Positions 45,151 through 53,000 of a stretch of DNA of 64,000 bases are shown piece by piece. The stretch comes from Nostoc carneum NIES-2107 (GTDB taxonomy: Bacteria > Cyanobacteriota > Cyanobacteriia > Cyanobacteriales > Nostocaceae). Each line of letters starts with the position of its first letter. Within the stretch, counting starts at the first letter, position 1. A model generated the notes under the pieces. It had not been told where the DNA came from, did not search any database, and worked only from the letters and a program-made list of their open reading frames with translations. The position numbers were made by a program, and so were the translations under genes. The stretch is taken from positions 8,247,686-8,311,685 of the forward strand of contig AP018180.1 in the NCBI GenBank assembly GCA_002368155.1. The letters run 5' to 3'.

Positions 45151-46305
45151 TTATGGCAAAATTAACATGGCATCACCGAAGGAATAGAAACGATATCGAG
45201 CAGCGATCGCTTCTTGGTAGATATTGAGCAATCTTTCTCTACCAATTAAAGCACTCACTAGCATTAATAAACTGGAGCGTGGCAGGTGAAAATTAGTAAT
45301 TAGACCATCTACTACCCGCCATTGGTATCCAGGGTAGATAAAAAGATTTGTTTTGCCACAGAATGGTTGTAATTCTCCAGATTGAGCGGCCCCTTCAAGG
45401 GATCTGACTGCTGTTGTACCTACCGCAATCACCCTACCGCCTGCTGCTTTTGTGGCACGAATTTGCTCTACTGTAGCGGCTGGCACTTCTATCCATTCTT
45501 CATGCATCTGGTGGGTAGTGACATCTTCTACTTCTACAGGGCGAAATGTGCCTACACCCACGTGTAATGTGATGAAAGCTTGATTAATGCCGCGATCGCG
45601 CAACGTTTCTAGTAGTTCGGGGGTAAAGTGTAGCCCGGCTGTTGGCGCTGCGATCGCGCCTGGATGTTGGGCATACACAGTTTGATACTGTTCGTCAGTC
45701 GCTTCGGAGGCTGTGATGTAGGGTGGTAAAGGAACTTCTCCAAATACATCTAATACTTGCACCAAAGGCACTCCTCCTGGCACATCAAATTGTAATAGCC
45801 GTCCCCCAGTTGCGGGATCTGTTTCTAAAACTGTAGCGGTGAGGGATAAAGAGGAATTCACTTCCTCGTCTTCCCCTGCTCCCTTGCTTCCTGGCTGAAA
45901 AGCTCTCCTTGGTGCAAAAATGATCTTTGAGCCTACTTTGAAGCGCTTACCTGGCTTGACTAAGGCTAACCAACAGTTATACTGGCGTTCCTCTAACAAT
46001 AACACCTCAATTTCCGCACCCGTAGCCTTCCGTCCATACAGTCGTGCTGGTATCACGCTAGTATTATTCATTACTAATAAATCACCTGCTTTTAATAAGT
46101 GTGGTAGGTCGCGGAAAGTATGGTGTATACTTCGGGAATTAACTACCAGTAGCCGAGAACTATCTCTGGGAATAGCCGGATTTTGGGCAATTAGTTCGGT
46201 TGGTAGCTCGTAATCATACGCAGATAATGAACGGTCTAATTCCGTATTTACTACATCATTATTTGAGTCGGGTGTCAAAGCTGCTGGTGTTAATTGTTGC
46301 TCCAT
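45151..46305 (-). CDS. queA: tRNA ribosyltransferase-isomerase QueA
   Basis: This 384-residue protein has the conserved QueA blocks [55 protein letters not shown] and [19 protein letters not shown]. It transfers and isomerises the ribosyl part of S-adenosylmethionine to preQ1 at the tRNA wobble base, making epoxyqueuosine. Two departures from the usual ~345 residues are seen: a 28-residue N-terminal extension, and an acidic insertion around [14 protein letters not shown] whose DNA resembles the local GGGAGCAGGGG repeats. The insertion lies in a surface region, so activity is probably kept. Confidence 0.95.
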   Translation of the reverse strand: MEQQLTPAALTPDSNNDVVNTELDRSLSAYDYELPTELIAQNPAIPRDSSRLLVVNSRSIHHTFRDLPHLLKAGDLLVMNNTSVIPARLYGRKATGAEIEVLLLEERQYNCWLALVKPGKRFKVGSKIIFAPRRAFQPGSKGAGEDEEVNSSLSLTATVLETDPATGGRLLQFDVPGGVPLVQVLDVFGEVPLPPYITASEATDEQYQTVYAQHPGAIAAPTAGLHFTPELLETLRDRGINQAFITLHVGVGTFRPVEVEDVTTHQMHEEWIEVPAATVEQIRATKAAGGRVIAVGTTAVRSLEGAAQSGELQPFCGKTNLFIYPGYQWRVVDGLITNFHLPRSSLLMLVSALIGRERLLNIYQEAIAARYRFYSFGDAMLILP

Positions 46306-46546
46306 TGAATTTCATTCTGCCTTTAATTAAGCCTGTTTGAGCTTTCCGTGCTCATCACAACTCTAGGCGATCGCGGCTCGATTTTATGCCATGAATTTTT
46401 GATTGATACTATTACGTAACACGGAAATACCTATATGAAAATTGGGTAAACCTCCCTATCTAAAAACGGGGGCTTCTACCCTACCGGGAACTGGGAATTA
46501 TTACGAATATAGAAATGTAGGATTGGCTTTGATCCCAAGCACCAAC

Positions 46547-46936
46547 ATGGAATACTTGTATTACCTGGCAAATGCCAGTCTAACTCTGAGGGTCGTTCAA
46601 TACCTGCACGGCAGACCCCAGATGCCTGTTTCGTTCGTTACTGTCATCCATCAAATCGATGGCTGGGTAGTTAGGATAAAACTCAAAGGTCAAGTTTCAC
46701 CCCAGGTTGACGGTGATTTTCGAGCTTTTCTGAACGAATTAGGAATCAGCTACGAACCACCAATGCGGGTACAAATGGCACTTTGGAGTTTGGAAGCAGG
46801 ACAGTGTCCTGTAGACGTGATGCGTCGCTACCAAGTAGCAATAGTCTCGCATGGTAGCCCAGAAAGAGAGGAAATTGAAGCATTTCGGCAGCAGTTCGTT
46901 CGGGGATTGGGCTATTGTCCCGAAACATTAGCATAA
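46547..46936 (+). CDS. Small conserved-looking protein of unknown function
   Basis: From ATG 46547 this is 129 residues, beginning MEYLYYLANASLTLRVVQYL, with the strands FVTVIHQIDGWVVRIKLKG and ending in a helix around EAFRQQFVRGLGYCPETLA. No membrane segment is present. The frame is open for 35 codons further upstream to a TTG at 46442, but no ribosome site supports that start. I cannot name its family or function. It is divergent from queA. Confidence 0.65.
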   Translation: MEYLYYLANASLTLRVVQYLHGRPQMPVSFVTVIHQIDGWVVRIKLKGQVSPQVDGDFRAFLNELGISYEPPMRVQMALWSLEAGQCPVDVMRRYQVAIVSHGSPEREEIEAFRQQFVRGLGYCPETLA

Positions 46937-47021
46937 TCGCCTTTGGTTGTTACATTGATAGAGAATAATCTAGTAATTGGTCATTAGTAATTTAGATATT
47001 ATATCTATTGCTGGTGACCAA

Positions 47022-47504
47022 TTAGGCGTTATCATTCACAGAGTCGAAAGCGGCGGGAATATACTCTTGGAGTTGGAACTGATAACCCGCAACTACAGAA
47101 CTAGCTAAGACTTTAGAGTTAGATTTCACTTCATGAAAATTTGTGGGTATTTTTTGGCAATAGACGATCGCAACATCAAACCTACAAGAATAATCGGCTT
47201 TATCTGGGTATTGAGCTAAGAATATCTCCGCAGTCCGCCAAAGTTTTGTTTGCTTTTTAGCAGTGATGGCGCTTCTTCCCCCCATATCCCAGTTACCAAG
47301 GCTACGAGTTTTGACTTCTACAAATGCCAAGGTGGAGTTTGGAGTGGGACTGTCATGATATTGAGCAATAATATCGATTTCTCCCCAACGGCACAAAAAG
47401 CGCCGATGCAAAATTAACCAACCTGTAGATTGCAGCCATTGTGCTACTAGGTCTTCACCTACGTCACCAATGTCGGGATAATGGGATGGAGGAGGGTTCG
47501 CCAT
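47022..47504 (-). CDS. YraN/UPF0102 family nuclease-like protein
   Basis: This 160-residue protein has the endonuclease-like core of the YraN family: GEDLVAQWLQSTGWLILHRR, then WGEIDIIAQ and LAFVEVKTRS, which together place the Asp and Glu-x-Lys of a PD-(D/E)xK site. The family is widespread and tied to DNA processing, but its exact role is not settled. Its start codon lies 11 bases from that of the divergent pentapeptide gene, so the two promoters must overlap the other's coding region. Confidence 0.85.
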   Translation of the reverse strand: MANPPPSHYPDIGDVGEDLVAQWLQSTGWLILHRRFLCRWGEIDIIAQYHDSPTPNSTLAFVEVKTRSLGNWDMGGRSAITAKKQTKLWRTAEIFLAQYPDKADYSCRFDVAIVYCQKIPTNFHEVKSNSKVLASSVVAGYQFQLQEYIPAAFDSVNDNA

Positions 47505-47515
47505 TCGTTAAAAAT

Positions 47516-48028
47516 ATGATGAATAAAAAATTAAGTATTAGGATTTGCACAAGTATACTCTGTGTATTGCTGGGGGGAGTAGTTGCTATTACCGCAATTA
47601 TTGGTTTTGTACCTACAGCTTTGGCACTACAATACAACAAAGAAATTTTGACAGAAGCTGATTTTTCTGGACGAGATTTAACAGATTCTAGTTTTACAAA
47701 AGCTAATTTGAAAAAAAGCAACTTTTCTGGTGCAAACTTAAGTGGAGTTAGCTTCTTCGCCGCCAATGTAGAATCAGCAAATTTTGAGGGAGCCGATCTC
47801 AGCAATGCTACTTTAGATTCAGCTCGTTTTATCAAAGCAAATTTGACCAATGCGGTGTTAGAAGGTGCTTTTGCAGCAAATGCTAAGTTTGATGGAGCAA
47901 TTATTGATGGCGCAGATTTTACGGATGTGTTGCTGCGTCCAGATGAGCAGAAAAAATTATGTCAAGTTGCAAAGGGTACTAATCCCACTACAGGAAGAGA
48001 TACGCGAGATAGTTTATTTTGTCCTTAG
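47516..48028 (+). CDS. Exported pentapeptide-repeat protein
   Basis: This 170-residue protein has a signal peptide (KLSIRICTSILCVLLGGVVA ... ALA) and about 16 pentapeptide units of the A(D/N)LXX type (ANLKKSNFSGANLSGVSFF, ADLSNATLDSARF), which fold as a right-handed beta helix. The C-terminal tail LRPDEQKKLCQVAKGTNPT with a second cysteine near the end (LFCP) is like thylakoid-lumen pentapeptide proteins. I chose the Met pair at 47516/47519 because earlier in-frame starts would put charged residues before the signal and run into the YraN gene. Confidence 0.85.
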   Translation: MMNKKLSIRICTSILCVLLGGVVAITAIIGFVPTALALQYNKEILTEADFSGRDLTDSSFTKANLKKSNFSGANLSGVSFFAANVESANFEGADLSNATLDSARFIKANLTNAVLEGAFAANAKFDGAIIDGADFTDVLLRPDEQKKLCQVAKGTNPTTGRDTRDSLFCP

Positions 48029-48171
48029 CAATTGAGAAAATAAATTTCAATTTTTTGCGGCAATGTTTTAGAATTGCTAGCAAAACTTTGAGTTTTGAGA
48101 TTGAATGATGGTGTTTGGCAGGCGATCATACTGTATCTAATCATCAAGCTCCAAATTGCCAAAATTCAATC

Positions 48172-48816
48172 CTACTTTTGCTGAAACTGGCTTAGTAACC
48201 AAGCGCAGACTTCAGATTGACTGATTTCACGGCTACGGCGTAAGGCTTCCTCTAAAGTTGCAATTACCAATCCTGGTAATACTTGTGATTCTTGAATACG
48301 TTTACTACCTTGATCTGCCATAGCATAGGCGATAATTTGGGCATTCTGTACATCTACCACCCAGTATTCTGCAATGCCTAATTCTTCGTAGAGACTTCGC
48401 TTTATCCCCAAGTCATCCAGCAGAGATGTTTTAGCAATCTCAATCACTAAATCCGGCGCAGGGTAAAGATCTAAGTTGACAATTCCTGTATTAGTTGGGA
48501 TAGTTTGGGCGTGTTCTTTGAGATAATATGCCACATCAGGCTGACAGTCCTGAATACCAGTTTTGCGAAAAGTTGTTGTGTCTAAACCTGTAGCTAAAAT
48601 CCCTTGAAGTGTGGCAAATAGAGTTACAGCAAAAATAATTATCACATGGTCTTTACCATGATCAAAGCTAACTGGTGGCATTTCCAGCCTCATGTATCCT
48701 TTGTAGTAGTAGCTTTTTCCCCGCTCATTGAGCAAGCTGGTAACTATCTGCTCATATTCATCCCAAGAAGTGTAAATCCATGTATCTGTGGGTAACTGAG
48801 TTTGGAAATCACTCAT
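48172..48816 (-). CDS. Uma2 family (DUF820) putative endonuclease
   Basis: This 214-residue protein has the Uma2 pattern: a restriction-endonuclease-like fold with DCQPDVAYYL, then APDLVIEIAKTS and KRSLYEELGIAEYWVVD, which match the PD...ExxK-like site of the family. Cyanobacteria carry many copies, sometimes dozens, with unknown roles. It is between unrelated genes and has its own leader. It could be a mobile or domesticated nuclease. Confidence 0.85.
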   Translation of the reverse strand: MSDFQTQLPTDTWIYTSWDEYEQIVTSLLNERGKSYYYKGYMRLEMPPVSFDHGKDHVIIIFAVTLFATLQGILATGLDTTTFRKTGIQDCQPDVAYYLKEHAQTIPTNTGIVNLDLYPAPDLVIEIAKTSLLDDLGIKRSLYEELGIAEYWVVDVQNAQIIAYAMADQGSKRIQESQVLPGLVIATLEEALRRSREISQSEVCAWLLSQFQQK

Positions 48817-48922
48817 TTTCTAACCCTCCCGCCAAAAATCAAATTTTTGTTGCTGGGCAAAATCTACCAATGCAATGGCATGATTTTCTAGAAGTCCCAT
48901 ACACAAAATATATTTCGTTTCT

Positions 48923-49765
48923 TTACTTTAAAGCGATCGCATGATGGCGAATGTGGTCTTCAATAAAGCTGGCTATAAAATAGTAGCTGTGGTCATAGCC
49001 TTCTTGATAGCGCAAGTTGAGGGGTTGGTTGACTGCTTGACAACTTTGCTCAAACACTTCTGGTAGCAATTGTTCGGCTAAAAATTTATCCGCAGTCCCT
49101 TGGTCAATGAGAATTGGGCTATGATACGCTCCCAGCTTGATTAATTCGCTAGCATCATAGTTACGCCAATCTTCTTGATTTGTTCCTAAATAACGGCTAA
49201 AGGCTTTTTGTCCCCAAGGACAGCGCATCGGTGCAGTAATGGGTGCAAAAGCGGAAACTGATTGATAGAGTTTTGGGTTTCGCAGCGCACAAACTAGGGC
49301 CCCATGTCCCCCCATAGAATGACCGAAAATACCTTGTTTTTCAGCGATGGCGGGAAAGTTGGCGGTAATGATTGCAGGTAATTCTTGGACAACATAACTA
49401 TACATTTGATAGTGCGATCGCCAATGTTCTGTTGTCGCATCCACATAAAAACCTGCACCTGTCCCAAAATCCCAATCTTCATCCTCACCAGGAATCCCTG
49501 TATTGCGCGGACTGGTATCTGGCGCAACTAGCATTAACCCATACTCTGCTGCGTAACGCTGCGCCCCAGCTTTGACAATAAAATTCTCTTCGGTGCAAGT
49601 CAAACCAGCAAGGAAATAAAGAATTGGTACAGCTTGTTGACTCGCCTGTGGTGGTTGATAGACTGCAAAGCGCATTTCCCCGTTACAAGTCGAGGAGGGG
49701 TGGGAGTAAAAGCCGACTTTACCACCAAAGCTTTTAGATTCTGAAATTAGTTTGAGGTTTGTCAT
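48923..49765 (-). CDS. S-formylglutathione hydrolase
   Basis: This 280-residue alpha/beta hydrolase has the esterase D/FGH blocks FLAGLTCTEENF, APDTSPRNTG, GAGFYVDATTE and the nucleophile elbow GHSMGGHG with Ser150; Asp226 and His259 (GYDHSYYF) complete the triad. It hydrolyses S-formylglutathione to formate and glutathione in formaldehyde detoxification. No formaldehyde dehydrogenase gene is adjacent. The start codon is the last of six ATGs in a tandem ATGACAA array, so no Shine-Dalgarno sequence is present. Confidence 0.93.
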   Translation of the reverse strand: MTNLKLISESKSFGGKVGFYSHPSSTCNGEMRFAVYQPPQASQQAVPILYFLAGLTCTEENFIVKAGAQRYAAEYGLMLVAPDTSPRNTGIPGEDEDWDFGTGAGFYVDATTEHWRSHYQMYSYVVQELPAIITANFPAIAEKQGIFGHSMGGHGALVCALRNPKLYQSVSAFAPITAPMRCPWGQKAFSRYLGTNQEDWRNYDASELIKLGAYHSPILIDQGTADKFLAEQLLPEVFEQSCQAVNQPLNLRYQEGYDHSYYFIASFIEDHIRHHAIALK

Positions 49766-49988
49766 TTGTCATTTGTCATTTGTCATTTGTCATTTGTCAT
49801 TTGGTAATGGGTAATTGGTAATGGGTAATTGGTAATTGGTAATTGGTGTTTGATGTTTGTTATTTCACCTCATCTCCCAGTCCCCAATCCCCAGTCCCCA
49901 GTCCCCAGTCCCCATTACCCCTAATCCCCAGAGGGGGCCCCGAGTTCCCCAGTCCCCAATCCCCAATCCCCAGTCCCCAATCCCCAAT
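49763..49988. repeat. Heptamer block between FGH and hybrid kinase 1
   Basis: Five ATGACAA heptamers (minus strand) lie directly upstream of the FGH start, followed by GGTAATT/GGGTAAT units and then CCCCAGT/CCCCAAT units. The last part is open in the kinase frame and would encode a Ser-Pro-Gln-rich leader, which I consider untranslated. Confidence 0.9.
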
Positions 49989-50052
49989 AATGACTCGCTT
50001 GATTTTGGGAATACTAAATTCACCTCCCAGTAAATTTGATTACTCAACGGTT

Positions 50053-53000
50053 ATGGTTAGCACGCAAGTTAGTATCCCTGGTTATCGCATCAGCGAAGAA
50101 ATATATAATGGCTCGAGAACGCTGGTTTATCGTGGGTATCGAGAGGCTGACCATCAACCTGTGGCAATCAAGCTGCTAAAAAATCCTTATCCTAGTTTTA
50201 GTGAATTGGTGCAGTTTCGCAATCAGTATACCATTGCCAAAAATCTTCCATCTCCTCTGGTTGTGCAAACCTATAGCCTGGAACCCTATCAGAATGGCTA
50301 TGCGTTAGTGATGGAGGACTTTGGGGGAATTGCGCTTAACCTGTGGTGGGATAGGGGGGAAGCTGTAGGTTGTTTGCTGGAGTTTTTGAAGATTGCGATC
50401 GCTCTTTGCAATATCTTAGATGTTCTCTATCGCCATCGCATCATTCATAAAGATATTAAACCTGCCAATATTTTAGTTAATCCCGAAACTCATGAAATTC
50501 GCTTAATTGACTTTAGTATTGCATCTTTATTGCCCAGAGAAAGTCAAGCTGTTGTCAATCCTAATATTTTGGAAGGAACGCTAGGATATTTATCTCCAGA
50601 ACAAACGGGGAGAATGAATCGTGGAATTGATTACCGCACTGATTTTTACTCTTTAGGTGTAACTTTTTACGAATTGCTAACTGGAGAATTACCATTTCAA
50701 TCAAATGACATGATGGAAATGGTACATTGTCATATTGCTAAACAACCGGATCAATTCAAAATTCAACATTCAAAATTCAAAAATGGAGAATTGATTCCGC
50801 AAGTACTCTCAGATATTGTGATCAAACTGATGGCGAAAAATGCGGAAGAGCGCTATCAGAGTGCATTAGGGCTGAAATATGATTTAGAAAAATGCCTTGA
50901 ACAACTGCAGACAACGGGGAAAATTGAGAGCTTCCCAATTGCACAAAGAGATGTGTGCGATCGCTTTATAATTCCTGATAAACTTTATGGTCGGCAAACT
51001 GAAGTAGAAGCGCTGTTAAATGCCTTTGAGCGAGTGAGCCAAGGTAATACAGAAATGATATTAGTTGCTGGCTTTTCGGGAATTGGGAAAACTGCTGTTG
51101 TTAATGAGATTCATAAGCCGATTGTCCGTCAACGGGGTTATTTTATTAAGGGTAAATTTGACCAATTTAATCGCAATATTCCTTTCTCAGCTTTTGTGCA
51201 AGCTTTGTGCGATTTGATGGGACAATTGCTGTCTGAAAGTGACGCACAACTGCAAATCTGGAAAACTCAAATCCTGAAAGCTTTGGGTGAAAATGTCCAG
51301 GTAATTGTAGATGTAATTCCGGAACTAGAACAGATTATTGGTGAGCAACCACCTGTAGCTCAATTAGGAGGAAATGCAGAGCAAAATCGCTTCAATTTAC
51401 TGTTTCAGAAGTTTATTGCTACCTTTACTACAAAAGAGCATCCTCTAGTCATATTTATTGATGATTTGCAATGGGCAGATAGCGCTTCGTTAAAGTTAAT
51501 AGAACTATTGATGGGAGAAAATAATCATGGTTATCTTTTATTGATTGGCGCTTACCGAGATAACGAAGTCTTTCCAGCCCATCCTTTAATAGTGACTTTA
51601 AATGAAATTAGCAAAAAGCAGACTAATTTCTCTACCATTACCTTAAGCCCACTCAAAATATCACAGATTAATCAACTAATAGCCGATACGCTCAATTGTT
51701 CTCCGGATATAGCTTTATCTTTAACTAAGTTAGTTTATCAGAAAACTCAAGGTAATCCCTTTTTTAATAACCAATTTCTGAAAGTATTGTATGAAGAAGG
51801 GTTGATTATATTTAATATTGATGTTGGTTATTGGCAATGTGATATTGCTCAAGTCAATACCTTAGCGCTGACAGATAATGTAGTGGAATTTATGGCAATG
51901 CAGCTACAGAAATTGCCACCAGCTACACAAGAAGTTTTACAGTTAGCAGCTTGCATTGGTAACTTATTTGATTTAGAAACTCTCGCGATTGTCCATCAAA
52001 AATCCCAAGTTGAAACTGCGGCAAATTTATGGCGTGCTTTACAAGTGGGTTTAATTATCCCTACTAGCGAAGTTTATAAATTTTTTCAGGGAACGAGTAA
52101 TAATTCTGAAGCCAAGTTTGCTCACAATTATCATAATCAGGTTGCAACTTACAAGTTTTTACATGACCGCGTTCAACAAGCTGCTTATTCTTTAATTACC
52201 GAAGATAGAAAGCCTGTAACTCATTGGCAAATCGGCAATTTATTATTAAATAATACGCCTAAAACTAAACAAGAAGATAAGCTATTTGAAATAGTTAATC
52301 ATTTGAATCTTGGCAAGGCATTAATTTCTGAACCACAAGCATCTCTAGAATTTATTAATTTAAATTTAAGAGCCGGGACAAAAGCTAAAGCAGCAAATGC
52401 CTATGCTGTAGCAGCTGAATATTTAAAAATAGGCGTGGAATCTTTGCCTGCAAATAGCTGGGAAACTTATTATAATCTGACACTAGCGCTGCATGAATCA
52501 ATTACAGAGGTATTGTGTCTTAGTGGCGATTTTGCAGCAATGGAAACCTACGCTGAAGTGGCGTTGCAAAAATCCAAATTGCTACTTGAACAAGTTCCTA
52601 TTTATAATATTAAAATTCAGGCTCATATGGCACAGAGCAAGCATCTTTATGCTTTACAAGTCGCGCTGAATGTGTTGGCAATGTTAGGTATAGAATTACC
52701 CAAACACCCCGATAAAAGCAATATCGAGCATGAGTTAGATGTAACCAAGCATCTATTAGCAAACAAAACTTCGGCAGATTTGCTCGCACTACCAGAAATG
52801 ACAGATGTCACTATTAAAGCTGGGATGCAAATTCTCTCTAATATTATCTCTGTTGCTTATCAAGCTGCTCCTGAATTATTTAGGTTAATTGTACTCAAGC
52901 AAGTTCAACTGTCTCTTAGCTACGGTAACGCACCAGAATCTACCTATGCTTATGCTACCTATGGCTTGATGTTATGCGGCGTATTAGGAGAAATTGATGC

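Noticed and set aside
49843-50052. 70-codon N-terminal extension of hybrid kinase 1
   Set aside because: It is encoded by CCCCAGT-type repeats (Ser-Pro-Gln repeats), has no match in the paralogue and no ribosome site.
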